DNA of 60,000 nucleotides, taken from Symsagittifera roscoffensis. Its lineage: Eukaryota; Xenacoelomorpha; Acoela; Convolutidae. The number at the start of each line of letters is the position of its first letter. Within the stretch, counting starts at the first letter, position 1. Shown piece by piece: positions 44,850 through 56,152 of the stretch. The notes beneath the pieces were generated by a model. It worked only from the letters and a program-made list of their open reading frames with translations, ran no database searches and was not told the DNA's origin. Both the position numbers and the translations under genes were made by a program. The DNA lies in NCBI RefSeq assembly GCF_963678635.1, contig NC_087063.1, positions 30,828,599-30,888,598 on the forward strand, written 5' to 3'.

Positions 44850-45206
44850 GTCCTAATTTTTCTACCAGATAAATGCAGGGTTTGCACGTTTTAAAACGGC
44901 CAGTTTTGCTGTGTTTTAAAACATCAGGAAGCTATCATTTTCAACAAGTGAGCCGCTATAAAATTGTATATTTTGACCAACAGATGAAAGATTTGCAGCT
45001 GATTTTATGGATCCAATGTTCGGGGTTCAAAAATTGATCCAATCCAATATGAAGAAAGCCCAGAAGTACAAAATAAACTTGTTTCATTTATCAGGATATA
45101 AACAGTTCCTGTAGTAAAACTTTCACATTGTTTTCAACTTATGAAAAGACTTCTGTACATTTTTTAACCAGCCCTGGATAAAGGCTGTCATTTTAGTACT
45201 ATTTTT

Positions 45207-45335
45207 GTTCCGACCATTTGAAAATTAAGGAGGAACTTTGTATTCGGGTGTGTTTTAGTTATTTTTTGTTTTCCACGCAAAATCAGCTACCACAAATAAT
45301 CATCAGAGAGAGTTGAGTGATAAATCATATTAAAG
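45207..45335. repeat. TGTTCCGAC-ended MITE-like fragment
   Basis: TTGTTCCGACCATTTGAAAA, GGAGGAACTTTGTATTCGGG and GCTACCACAAATAATCATC match 15960 directly and 58195 inverted. Confidence 0.45.
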
Positions 45336-46090
45336 CCCTCACAGTTGTGGTTCGAAAGATATTTAAAACTTTCCAAAATATTTTTGTCGAGAAAAACCGA
45401 GGTGGTGTTTTCTTCAGGCAAATTTTGACTTTTTAGCTAGCATTTGTGAGGATCTCTTTAAGTATCATTCACAAGGTTTCGTTGTCTTGAACTCAATTTC
45501 AGGAAAATATTTTATCAGTGATTGTTTTTTTTGCAAAGTTAAGTGATTTTTACCTGTGCGATAGCAAGGGTATTCCAATCGGATACTAGACTTTCTCCCG
45601 TTAGTATTTTTGTACACAGATTTCAGATGCAATGCATGCATTAAACGACATGCATGCAGTATATGCATCGTATATTTACGCTCATTGGTCTATGACTCTC
45701 ACTGTATATCCTTTTTATTGTTTTTCCAATAAAAGTTTTGGGCTTCTTAGTTTTCAGGCTATTTTTATGGGCTTAGTTGTCTCATATTGTTTCATTTGAC
45801 AAGCAAATAGTGTTTTTTGAGTGTTATGAGGGCGACGGGAACTTTTCATCAGTCTTAAATCTTGTTGACTTTTTTCGGCTTGAATGTTTCTGCCAAGGTA
45901 TTTGTTACCGCTTGGTAAATCACCTTCCGATGCTAATTTTACACTATTGTCTTGGCATGGTTTTGTTTCAAAACTAGGCTCATTAATTTTGATAGATCTA
46001 GTTTTTCTGGTTCCGTCATTTTTGATTTTTTGATTTCTAGTGTTGTATCGCTAGTGGGCCGAAGCTCAGCTTCGGCTCTGTGTGAAGGTT
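45336..46090 (+). repeat. Degraded repeat ending in compensated 3' hairpin
   Basis: Ends ATCGCTAGTGGG, hairpin CCGAAGC-TCA-GCTTCGG (46059-46075) and CTCTGTGTG. The outer pair is C-G instead of the usual G-C, with both sides changed. The hydrophobic and Cys-rich frames upstream (for example 45777-45977) have no support. Confidence 0.45.
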
Positions 46091-46660
46091 TCGAATTTAC
46101 AACAAATGACAGGCGACATTTTCCGTGTTAAAAGCGCATATACGGAGAATAAATCCCTCTGAGAAGATGCTTCTCAATTTGAATTTCGGCATGCTTTTTA
46201 GTCTACTTATTACGTTGCGTTGTTGAATTTTTTTTGCGAAATATCTCGCGCTCTCGTATGCGAAATATATCATTTTGATTTTATGCGTAATATAACACTT
46301 TGGCGGTGATTTGCAATTTTTTAAAAGCGAACACTAATCCATAGGCCTTAAAAGTCTATCGGAAGGTTCAGAACTTCACCCTGATACAAGCAGTATTGTT
46401 CACATTGTATGCTCATCAATTTGTACTACGACTTGAAAGTTTTAATGCCATGATTGTTCACTTCCGTAAAGATATTTTTCGTGATATTCCGCTTCTGACA
46501 AAAAATCACCGTTCGATAACAGATTTTGTTGAATCATAGGCTCACAACTCTGATTTGGTTGTAAATTATTGATCAAAAGCGTTAAGTTTCTTCAATTTAT
46601 TTTTGTGATCAAACGATAAAAACTATATACCTAGGCAAGTTCAAAAGGTGATAGCGGCGG
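46091..46660 (+). other. Intron/intergenic AT-rich sequence
   Basis: Words such as GCGAAATAT..CGAAATATATC near 46235-46300 are repeated loosely. Nothing else. Confidence 0.35.
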
Positions 46661-46664
46661 CTTT

Positions 46665-46870
46665 CTAAAGAAAATATTTGGGCGGAAATACTGGCAGAAT
46701 TGAAATCAAGCAGGAAGTACTAGCAAAAAATTTCAGCCTTAAACACTAGCGAGAATTACTAGCGGGAAAGATTAATAGGAAATACTAGCTGGAAACATTT
46801 TGTCGGAAATACAAGCTGGAAATATTAATAGGAAGTATAGCAGGAAGTACAAGCAAGAATTATTTGGCCG
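46665..46870 (+). repeat. Degenerate minisatellite of GGAAATACTAGC units
   Basis: About a dozen imperfect units such as GGCGGAAATACTGGC, GCAGGAAGTACTAGC, GGAAATACTAGCTGG and GGAAATACAAGCTGG follow each other with variable spacing. No coding frame runs through. Confidence 0.55.
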
Positions 46871-47590
46871 ATATCTAGTTGCCGTTACCATCATCTTTGA
46901 CAAAGACTAGAATAAATGCAAACTTTTTGCTGCATGTCTAGGGGTTCTATTCGAGTGAATCGGTTGTTTGCTTGATAGTCATAATAAACAGTTTCCACTA
47001 TGGGTCCATTTTTGTCAAAACATTACTATTAAGAATCATTCAATTAGAACTCAGTCTTGGATATTGTTATTAGACAAATTATGTTTCTTTTCAGACCTCA
47101 CTTGGCGGGGGAAAAAAACAATTTTTTATTAAGGATGGTGGTGTAGTACCACCGCTATACTTTTCTGTCATTCACAAATTTGAAGTTTATTGACATATAT
47201 AAATTTTTATCTTCAAAATTTGACAAATTTTATGGAGAATCAATACCTTAAAGAAAACCTATACTATGAGAAAAGATTACCAAATCGATTAGCTCATTAT
47301 TTCCTTTATTTAGTCTCTTGAAACTTGTGGAGAAAGTTGTTTATTGAATTTCGTGTCATATTGAGAATTATGTCAAAAACTTAAGAAAAAAAGGTTTGTT
47401 ATTTAATTGTTTTCTTTTTGATTTCTAGCAGCAATTGAGATGCAAAGCCATGTAATTGAGAGCGGTCGTTTGCTCAATTTTCTTATTGTTGATTTTGATT
47501 GAGTAATATTTTTTTCCTTGTCTCACTTTTCTGGTTTTGTGTTAATTCAAAGCCTATTTGTTTTGTCCAAACATTTTTTTGCTTTTGTGA
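46871..47590 (+). other. AT-rich sequence, possible LINE 3' remnants
   Basis: It could hold the 3' part of the minus-strand LINE next to it, but no motif is readable. Confidence 0.3.
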
Positions 47591-47599
47591 ATGCATTGT

Positions 47600-48200
47600 C
47601 ATTTTTGTTAGTCTCTAATATTTTTTCAGAATGAGCTTTAATAGCTTTTATCGGTTTAGAGATAAGTAGGTGTTAGTTTTTTCATTCATTTTGATGCATC
47701 ATTAGTATACAGAGTGAAAGAAGTGGTCCTAAAATTAAGCCCTGTGCGACTCCGCATTTTGGTTTTTGACTTGCAATTTGATTTTGTTACATAATGCTTG
47801 CAATCTGAGAAATTGAAACTAGAATATTCTATGTTGGTCTTCTCATACCGTAATCACAACCTTTGCTGAAGAAGAGCGTGTGATTAGAAAAGCACACTGA
47901 GTTTCAATACCTTGGTTGTCACAATCAAATCTGATTTCTTCTACTAGAGAATTAATAGCGTCAACTGGTTTCGTTTTAGTCTGAATTCGAGCTGAGATTG
48001 ATGTAGTATCTTTTGCCGATTTACAAAATCTATTTCAGTGGTATAATGATCCTTCCAGTAAATTGGCAAGGACGGGTAAATAGGAAAATGGTCTAAAATC
48101 GGATGTTTCGATTTAATTTACTTCTTTACGTATAGGGGTCAATTTTGTTGTCAGTAGATTTTTTTGATTAAAATTCAAAACAGGCTCCAACAGTTTTTGT
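47600..48200 (-). mobile_element. Decayed non-LTR retrotransposon (LINE) reverse transcriptase
   Basis: On the - strand about 48150-48090 reads RPFSYLPVLANLLE, like the RPISLLP..LE start of LINE RT. Near 48010-47900 is KPVDAINSLVEEI, like the variable 'RPxxSTxDAI..L' region, and at about 47755-47700 GVAQGLILGPLLS, like the GVPQGSxLGPLLF block. Frames shift between blocks, so it is dead. The pattern suits the Jockey/CR1 branch, which I cannot resolve. The 61-codon minus-strand frame at 48652-48837 may be its upstream part. Confidence 0.6.
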
Positions 48201-49715
48201 ATTGATAGAATGTAAATATGATTGTTGAAGTGGTAATCTAGGCTGTTTTTCTTTTTCATGTTTTCCAAGTAATGTCACCGGTTTTCTTTTTAAAGGTTCG
48301 CTGCTTCGAAGGGGTAATTCTGTATTTTGTTCAGAGGTGTTCCTGGTTTTTTTTAGAGGTTCGCTATTTCAAGGCTCACTTTCCTGTGTTTTGGTTCAAT
48401 TTCTATAAATTTTCGGAGAGGTTTTTTTTGTGATTTTGAAGTGCAGCTCCGTCTCTACGTAAGATCACTAGAACTTTGCCGAAGTTGAGATCGCAATTTC
48501 GGAAAAAGCTACCCAATGAGCGTAAACTGCATCGCTTTCGACTTTTCGATTTCAAAATGCTGTCCAACGGTTTATAGAGCGCGGATCTAGTGGTGTCGAA
48601 AAACTTTTTTTGTTAACAATTACTTTAAACTTTATTGATGCGTAGTTTGATTCATTCTTTCCAACCAAGAAAACTATATATATTTATATATTTTTTAAAA
48701 TAGTGGTTCCATTTTTGTGATACAAAACTTTCTTGCCATTTTTTTTGACCGTGGTTGAAAAATTCTGTACTACTGTTCCTTTGCGACTTATAAACATCGG
48801 TTGGGTTGATTGTGTTTATTTTTTGTGAGAGTTTCATTAAGCTAAAATTTGTTCATAAATTAATGACTGTTTTTTAAAAACTTATGACACAATTTTTTGG
48901 TTCACGTCTTAGTTTTTCAGCTGCACAGAAAATGGATAAAGTTTTATAGCGTCTGTAGTCATTGTTAAGTTTAAAGGATTGGTATTTTAAAAACAAGTAT
49001 TATTGATGAAGCATGAATCAAAAAAGCTTTTCTCCAATGCTTTTATCTCATACCAGTATTTTTAGCACATAGTTTCAATGAAAGTTTCACAATGTGTCTA
49101 CAACAGTCCCAATTGAAACTACCATAAGCCAATTGAAAACTAGTATCCGCTCAGTTATGCCATATTTTAAAATTGCTATTTGAAAATATTTTGAAAGTTT
49201 TATTTACAGTTTTCTCTGAAAAGTTTATCAAATCAGGTGAATACAATTTGAGTATATATTTAGGAAATTTTAGATTTTGACATCAAATTTCGCTCCAAAC
49301 ATTCCTATAATTTTTTTTTCATGTTCATTTTACTTAAATAACAGAATTATTTTAGAGGGAACAACTCGAGCTCCGATACCGATAAAGATTGAAAATCATC
49401 TGAAATTTTACCTCTTGTAGATTTAGGGGGGAGGGGGGGGGGGTGGTGTAGGACGTTCCTCGCTAAGGAATTTGATGCCCTAACCGACAAAACGTCTTGC
49501 GCTTGTCATCATTTTTCAAACTCCAATTTCGACCGGCCAACACAAAAAGAAATTGCTTAAAACAGATGGTGCAAAATGATACCAAACAAATGTTAAAATG
49601 GCCGAATCGTACCCCGGCAGCTAACATTTAACGTACTATTCTGAACAGGGCAAGGTGGTAATTTTTTTTTTACAAACTCAAGCTCAAAACTAAGTTAAAT
49701 AATGAAAATTTTTGA
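48200..49715 (+). other. AT-rich sequence with hairpin-tail relic and G run
   Basis: GAAGTGCAGCTCCGTCTCTACG at about 48439 is a decayed copy of the dispersed 3' hairpin. At 49423-49446 GATTTAGGGGGGAGG plus a G run resembles the end of the G-run MITE family. No gene. Confidence 0.35.
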
Positions 49716-49720
49716 AAATA
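49716..49720. repeat. Target-site duplication AAATA (left)
   Basis: AAATA lies directly before the left LTR end and again directly after the right LTR end (57775-57779). A 5-bp duplication is usual for BEL/Pao elements. Confidence 0.75.
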
Positions 49721-50116
49721 TGCTGGATAAAAAGCTGTCGTCCAAAGCTTAATCTCGAATATTAAGAATTTTCAGCTTTTATCCGCTCAAAACACGCTAA
49801 CAATTTCGTTAATTAGACGACTTTAAACAGCACCGATATAAAGCGTGAGAGTGCAATCACACTTTGGCAAAACACGGCTTTATTGAGAGACGAAAACCTG
49901 TCAACCGAGGTCGGCCAAGGCCGTTTTATGAACTAAATTTTTACATTTTACTAAATAAACAAAAAGAGTTTTGGTGGGGGGTTTGAACCCGGTTGCGAAG
50001 TGTAGGCTTGTAATTCCGGTCGGTAGCGTAAGCCGCACGGCCATTGTCTCTCTGCCTTTATTGTTCAAACTTGTATTATATGCAATTGTCCTTAATTTAC
50101 TTATTGCTCAGCAACA
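49721..50116 (-). repeat. 3' LTR of the BEL/Pao element
   Basis: On the - strand it begins TGTTGCTGAGCAATAAG and ends ..TTTTTATCCAGCA (TG..CA). It aligns along its whole length with 57372-57774, including AAAAAGCTGTCGTCCAAAGC and GGTCGGCCAAGG. It contains a tRNA-like stretch at 49973-50050. Confidence 0.88.
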
Positions 50117-51510
50117 TCTTTACCCCCCGAAGAGGCGAGAACCGGATCAAGTTTAATGAGGGGTCTTACTAATGGGTCTGATAGGGTCCTAATGGTTGCG
50201 GAGCGAGCGAATTTATCTTTAGCGTAGTGCAAAGCGGTTACTCGACCTAACGGGTAGTGCCCAGGAGGGCTGCTGGGATCGACAATCCAGAAGAGATCAC
50301 CAGTTCGTAAATCTCGGTTCGAGTCGGCATTCCACTTTGTGCGCTTGCTCAAGGAAGGGACATACTCGTTCAGCCAACGCTGCCAAATAGCATTTGCGTA
50401 AGTTGTGCTCTCACATAGCGCTTTCGGTGGTTTAAATTTTTATCAAGTGTTAGCAACGGAAAGCTGACAGAGTGCTCACCCTAGTGAAATTGGTGAGGCG
50501 TTAAGGCTTCCAATTCAGTTGAATTGGGACTAACAGGCGTTATTGGACGGGCATTCAATGGTTGCTCCTTTAAACAAAACGTGGTCGACAATACCTCATC
50601 CGTTAACTTGCGAGTTCCAATGATTGCGTAGAAGAACCGTTTGCAACTGCACACTAGCCTTTCCCAAGACCCACCAAGATGCTGCGCACCAGGAGGATTG
50701 TGTTTCCTTTTAATCCCCTCCTGAACTAACAATGCGGTAGCCTGTCTAATCCAACTTTGTACGCAAAGCATAAGTCCATTATCAGCTCCAAAGAAGTTGG
50801 TACCGTTGTCTGACTATACAACACTTGGCGTACTACGGCGGGCGATAAATCTTTCAATCTCCATGGCGCAAGAGCCGGTGTCCATAGACGGAACAGTTTC
50901 GATGTGCACGGCACGGGTAGTCGTGCAGGCGAACAGAAAAGCCCATCTTTTCTCACTACTGCGGCGAATAGTCACGTAAAATGGACTAAAAAATTCCACA
51001 CCACAATTACTGAAAGGCCGATGGCGGTAACCAAGCCGTTCGACGGAGGTCTGACATAATAAGATGTTATGTGCTTGCCTTGCGTTTTCTGCAAACAAAG
51101 CAACATCTTTCAATGGCACGGAGGGCCGCTCGGTGACCCAACACCACAAACCCCATGTACTATGGACCGTAAATAATCCAAATAATCTAAGATGATGGAA
51201 TGCTTAGTTTCAAAACTGATTTCGGCTAAACGCTGAATCCGTCCCGTGGAGCGAATTATACCACCGGGGCCGATAAACGGTGAGTAATCTGCACCTTTTT
51301 ACGAGTATCCTTGATTGAAGTTGTTTGAACTCACCTCGGAACAATTCGAAATGAGCCAAAAATAACAATTTATCTTTCGCAATTGCTTCTCGGCCGGATC
51401 GGTTATTTGCCTGGTAGGCCCGAGGAAGTGCTTGTGTTTCGGCAATAGCCTCAACATAAAGCAAACATATCGGTGCAGCTTCGTAAAAGTACTTTACTTC
51501 TCCCAAACTA
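50101..51510 (-). pseudogene. BEL/Pao integrase and C-terminal domain, broken
   Basis: The 3' part reads RDLRTGDLFWIVDPSSPPGH and YPLGRVTALH, the DUF5641-type C-terminal domain of BEL integrases. Upstream are HLGGSWERLVCSCKR, RRSSEKRWAFLF, TRAVHIETVPSMD and GVEFFSPFYV. The first block usually has Asp where this copy has Glu (GVEFF), and the next acidic block is out of frame, so integration activity would be lost. At least two frame changes are seen. Confidence 0.8.
50117..50128 (-). other. Polypurine tract
   Basis: GGGGGGTAAAGA on the - strand directly before the TG of the 3' LTR; a primer site for plus-strand synthesis, with one T interruption. Confidence 0.6.
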
Positions 51511-51762
51511 ATACGGACTCTGACTGCTTCAAAATACTCGTGAGAGCATGCGTCGAATTGTCTATGGTGTCGTCCACAAATTTCTTCGAGAGGATTTTAC
51601 TAACAACATCCAGATTTGGTTTGAAAGGCTACTCATTGCCAAAACTATGCTTGGACGCCTGACCCAACTGCTTTCTTTAAGGCATTCCAACGACATTCCG
51701 CGTGTCCCAGTGGCTGCGGGGTTGCCTCTACTATTGCCATAGATCCACAGTGGTGAGTTCTT

Positions 51763-52160
51763 TTATTTCACAAACACGGTTTGCGACCAAATTCGGTAAT
51801 TTAACGATAGAGTGATGCCATTGTAACACCGTCGTGCTATCGGTCTACAAAAAGGTGCGGGTGACATCAATTGAAAATGCCCGAGTAGATCTTCCTTCAA
51901 CCTAGAGGCCAGCAACGGTGCCTGCAATTCCATTTTCGGAATGGAAAAAGTCTTCAATTTTGCTACCTTTGTTTTAACCAAAAACAAATGCAATCTCAGT
52001 TGTTTGAAGCTCAATAATCCGGGCAGCAAGAAAACCAACCGCGCAAAACACATCTTGGGAGCTATCCCTAAACATATGAAGCTCGTATTGATCAAACAGA
52101 TTACTGAAGTAGCACCGGGGAATGACTTTTTTCCTAAGATAGAGAGGATTGAATGTCACT
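51763..52160 (-). pseudogene. BEL/Pao RNase H region, broken
   Basis: YELHMFRDSSQDVFCAVGFL corresponds to the LHVFCDAS..A.GAV block of BEL RNase H, followed by TKVAKLKTFSIPKMELQAPL, a typical BEL sequence (K..SIPRLELQAA). The two lie in different frames, showing a frameshift. Confidence 0.75.
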
Positions 52161-52457
52161 CAATGAATTGCTCCCGACGAGCTTCTGGTAAGGGATCAAC
52201 CCATTGTTGCCCATTTTTGCGCCAAATGTTTTTAAGAACCATGTAAGGAGCCATCAAACCAATAGGGTGGAAGACCGAAGAAACAAAACTGAGAAGAGAT
52301 CGTTGCGTAACAGATCTGTGGAGCTCACGGTTACTCTAAGACTGAGAGAGTCACTTCCATGGTTCCACTTTAACCGTGATACATGAGAGTTCAAAGGGTC
52401 CTTACCACTTGCAATGTCCTCTACTTTTGCAGTTACATCAATTAAAGGGGTTAAATT

Positions 52458-52860
52458 TTATCCAATTGCAGGAAAATTACTAACAAACTTGGTGTGACGG
52501 AAATCTCCCAATTCAAGAAGTCTCACCAGATCCTTGCTTGCTCTCATTGCGTCCTTGCGGTTTTCGAATGAATCCAAGTAATCATCCATGTACAACCTAG
52601 TACCTAGTAAAGACTGCTCTAGATGCTTCTCGAAAAATTTCAACGTTAACTTTGGCGGTTTGCTGAAGTGCAAAATTCGAGCACGTTGGTGAGTCCCGAG
52701 CACCGATATATGCCGGGTATACTGAAGCGATGTGGCATCCTCGCGCCACAAAAAATGCAAAGAAGGTTGATCACAAGGGGTTACCCCAACCTGGAGGAGC
52801 ATACCTTCGACGTCCGCAGAGACGGCAAATTGATGCTGGCGGAAGTGCATTAACACGTGT
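52458..52860 (-). pseudogene. BEL/Pao reverse transcriptase core, fragment
   Basis: VSADVEGMLLQVGV, then CDQPSLHFLWRE and the catalytic box LYMDDYLDSF (YxDD) are visible in one frame of 132 codons. The fingers region upstream is in another frame or lost. Confidence 0.82.
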
Positions 52861-52995
52861 CACAAATTTTGCATTAAATCAGGCCCAACGAGCAAAGATT
52901 TGTTTAAATATCGGCCGTGAAACTTTGACGCGCCATTTAAAAACCGACGAACCTTACCTGGCTTGTCTAAATTGAGGACAGGGTGATGGGATAAA

Positions 52996-53101
52996 TACCA
53001 TTCACGGGCGGAGCGGAGCTGCGGATCGTGCGGTTTAACGGGAATGATATAATACCATTCACGGGCGAAGCGTAGCTGCGGACCGTGCGGTTTAACGGGA
53101 A
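52996..53101 (-). repeat. Tandem duplication inside pol
   Basis: A unit of about 58 bases (CATTCACGGGCGGAGCGGAG .. CGTGCGGTTTAACGGGAA) is doubled, with several differences between copies. It inserts between the protease and reverse transcriptase remains. Confidence 0.6.
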
Positions 53102-53389
53102 CTTTATCGAGATTCTCTTTTATTGTCTCTTTAAAACACTTTCTTTGTCGAGCCGTTTTTCAAGCCTCTTGAACTGTGCCAGCGCTGAGTAGTAATTGCT
53201 GGGTAGAAACTGCTATCATCGGCCCATAACGTTCTTGCCCAATACCGTTCACCATCATGATACGTTGTTGATTCAAAAACATTATGCGCTCACTGCTCGG
53301 CTGCAGAACAAGCATCAGCTTGCTTGCATGTGCCACAGTTTTCTAGCTCATAGCACTCTTAAACTTGGCTAACAAGTTCCACGTCTTCA

Positions 53390-53680
53390 GCAATTCACTT
53401 GAAACGTGTTGACAAGAACCCAGACGATGAAGGGAGTGGATCACTCAAAACCCATCCTACCGGCAGACGAACAGCCATTGAAGTTTTCTTATCTGCATCA
53501 TGAATATAATCGAGCGGGCGTATGTCGTGATAAAAATCCAGACCAATAACCATTTCCATGTCCGAATAACTCTACGGAACTGGCTTAATTGGTTACAGGT
53601 ATGGATACTTTTCTTGAAGAGCCGGAACATCAACCTTTTGAGACCCAACATTAATTTCATCCTTTACGTCAGCGGTTGTT
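53390..53680 (-). pseudogene. BEL/Pao aspartic protease region with in-frame stops
   Basis: A frame with two stop codons shows MEMVIGLDFYHDIRPLDYI, the 'IGxD' block of the BEL protease region, followed by MAVRLPVGWVLSDPL. These blocks are conserved in BEL polyproteins. Confidence 0.75.
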
Positions 53681-54089
53681 TTGAAAGTATAATCGATATT
53701 TTTTATGCCAGTGGATAGTGTGACCTCGACTAACTCAGTCGGAATAATGTCTAGTAAAACTATTTAGGCTCAAATCAACTTTTTCCGTGACAAGTTCAGA
53801 CGGCGGGGCAAGCTTGCGGAAAGCCAGAAGTGATTGCTCGCGGAAAAACACAAAACGAGGGCGTTATCGGGTTTTGACCTAGATGAAACACTTAATTGAG
53901 TAAATCGGAGAAGACCTTTAACGTCCTGCACGAATGCGGAATAAGACAACGTTGATTTATCCGCCGGGGCTTTTCCGGTAGAGAATAGTTTTCTTTCTTT
54001 CGAGGAGGAAAATTGCAGTCTGCACCATGAAAGAGGACATTGTACGTGCTTTCGCGGTCAGGTTTAGATCATTTTTTATGTGGTCCGCT

Positions 54090-55840
54090 TTACGGATTAC
54101 CATCATATTTCGAAAGCTTCCATTCGGGTGAAGGAATCCTGTTCGATGCCAAGATTTCGGCTAAGTCTCGAACGGATATCGATTGCGATGGCAGATTGAC
54201 ATTATTCGGGACTGGTTGGTATACACACGATGCGGCTGGATTCGAAAAACACGGCTGATGAGCTGACGAGCAAGGAATATCCGACGTAATAGGTGGTTGC
54301 AAGGGTATTTGCTCGGGCGGTGGAGTGAAATAGTAAATTGCTCCACCGCTATTGTTGGGGAAAGTTATCGATTTTGGAGGGGAAACAGGTGCTACTGCTT
54401 CAAATACGTGCGATAACTCATTCAAAGCTAATGGGTTGCAAACTGCGGGGTGGGTGTTGCAGTTGCAGGAAACCACGATGCGAGGTTCGGGTGGGATGAC
54501 CTTCAGGCGGTACTATCGAAACAACTTCAGTATGAGGAGGTAAATTTATATACGAAGGTGATAAAACATTTTCAAAACTAGCAGACGTGGTAGGCTCAGT
54601 ATTAACCCACTGATTTACATCTGAAAACCGGTGTGGTTGTGTTACATTTTGATTTAAGTTCGACCCATATTCGCCAACTTTTTTTGCTGCGTATTAGTGC
54701 CGGCAGCAATCTGCGTAGGATATTTAGGAATCATGTGAGGGGAGTCAGCCCCATACATCATCGTAGAGGACAAGCCACCTAACTTGGCGTTACCGACAGG
54801 AACGACATCCTCCGGGGCGTTATAGAAAGCCGTATTCAATCCACAGAAGTGGATGCGGTCGCTTTGGTTACGGTTACAAATTTTGTCATATTATCCACCC
54901 AAATTTCTTTGCGTTCATCTACTGGTTCCCTGTGAGAGCTTACCAAGCTAGCAAACAGGTCAACATAGTCGGAGTCTTTCTCGAATTCAGCTTCAGCTAT
55001 TTTGGCTTCAACATACAATTTTCTATTCTCCTCGCGGATTTGTACTTCTTCCAACCTTTGCTATTTTTCTAGTGAGCGCATTGATGCTTCGTTTACTCTC
55101 TCGATCTCTTCTGTTCCTGATTTAGCCTACAACAAATCTTTTTTACGTCACTGGAAGTCATTGAGGTAGTTTTACCCTGACCTGAGACCTTAGACCGATA
55201 TGAACTTCGTCGAGGTTTTTCGGAACCCTTCGAGGAAGCCACTTCCCCCGAACGCGATGAAATGGACATAACTTGTTCTTCAGATCCTACATAGTTCTTA
55301 GTTTTCCGAATGACCTCATCTTGTCTTTTTATCACTAGGTCAAGCCACTGTTCTAATTTGTCGCAAGTTTTTTTCTCTTTTAGTAGCCTTTTACGCCAAT
55401 CGACTTATCTCATCATTTTTGATATAATTCTCAACAATCAGCCTTCCTTTTTTGTTCTCTATGGCTTCTTGAATGTTATAATGAAAATTGAGGAGCTCAA
55501 ATTCCGAATTACGCAGAGACTCAAGAAGCGTTTGCATTTTCAGGCCTTATTCCTGATTCATTGTGACAAACTTTTCCGTTGTGCTTTGCTTTTACAACAA
55601 AGAGAAGGACGTATCAAACCTTAACTTAAAAAAAAACTAATTTAAAGCCTTAAAATAAGTGCAACAATTTAAACAACCACTACAAGACCTAGCTACTGAG
55701 CTAAAGACCTAAATACCTCGGCTAGGTGCTCCTGTAATTTGACTAAGATGAGAGTGCGATGCTTAAAGTCAGCCCGTTGCATCTTATTCAATCTGTTTTT
55801 CCTCTTAGTCTTAGCAACAAGTTTTTTAAGTTTTTCCATA
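54090..55840 (-). pseudogene. BEL/Pao gag region, broken
   Basis: A likely gag start is at 55839 (MEKLKKLVAKTKRKNRLNKM, basic). Further on are a Ser/Lys-rich stretch (55335-55093), a helical segment KLYVEAKIAEAEFEKDSDY (55054-54836), a Pro-rich part, and IPSPEWKLSKYDGNP near 54095. The last matches the start of the DUF1759 domain of BEL gag (LPxxxLPxFDGNP). Each piece is in a different frame. Confidence 0.65.
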
Positions 55841-56152
55841 TCTGCTAATAATCCGGAAAGTTTTGATTTCTAATGTATCGTGCTGCTGTAATGTCAAGTA
55901 CTGTTTGCGCAAACGCTTATCTTTAGCTTTACGTTTCGATGTCAAATCATCAATTATGCTGATGGTAAGAATACCTGACTCTTTAAATTTCTCAAATATT
56001 TCCTCAATTTCGGTGCGTTGACAGTACGCGATGGCACTTGTTTTCGCATTATAGCGTTTAAGGATGGCTACAAGTCTATCTTCGGACAAACGGTTGAAGT
56101 TATTACTGCGATGCCTACTAACTGAGTTATTTATGACGTCGTGCCAAATCAC
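55826..56152 (-). CDS. ORF in the BEL/Pao leader, 108 codons
   Basis: The ORF overlaps the gag start region out of frame. It is charged and helical-looking (RLSEDRLVAILKRYNAKTSA, EIEEIFEKFKESG, SKRKAKDKRLRKQY). It could be an N-terminal part of gag reached by frameshift, or a separate leader ORF. No family is recognised. Confidence 0.3.
   Translation of the reverse strand: MIWHDVINNSVSRHRSNNFNRLSEDRLVAILKRYNAKTSAIAYCQRTEIEEIFEKFKESGILTISIIDDLTSKRKAKDKRLRKQYLTLQQHDTLEIKTFRIISRYGKT

Noticed and set aside
50101-52975. Several + strand frames of 60-101 codons
   Set aside because: They lie opposite the - strand BEL/Pao pol remains and have no independent support.
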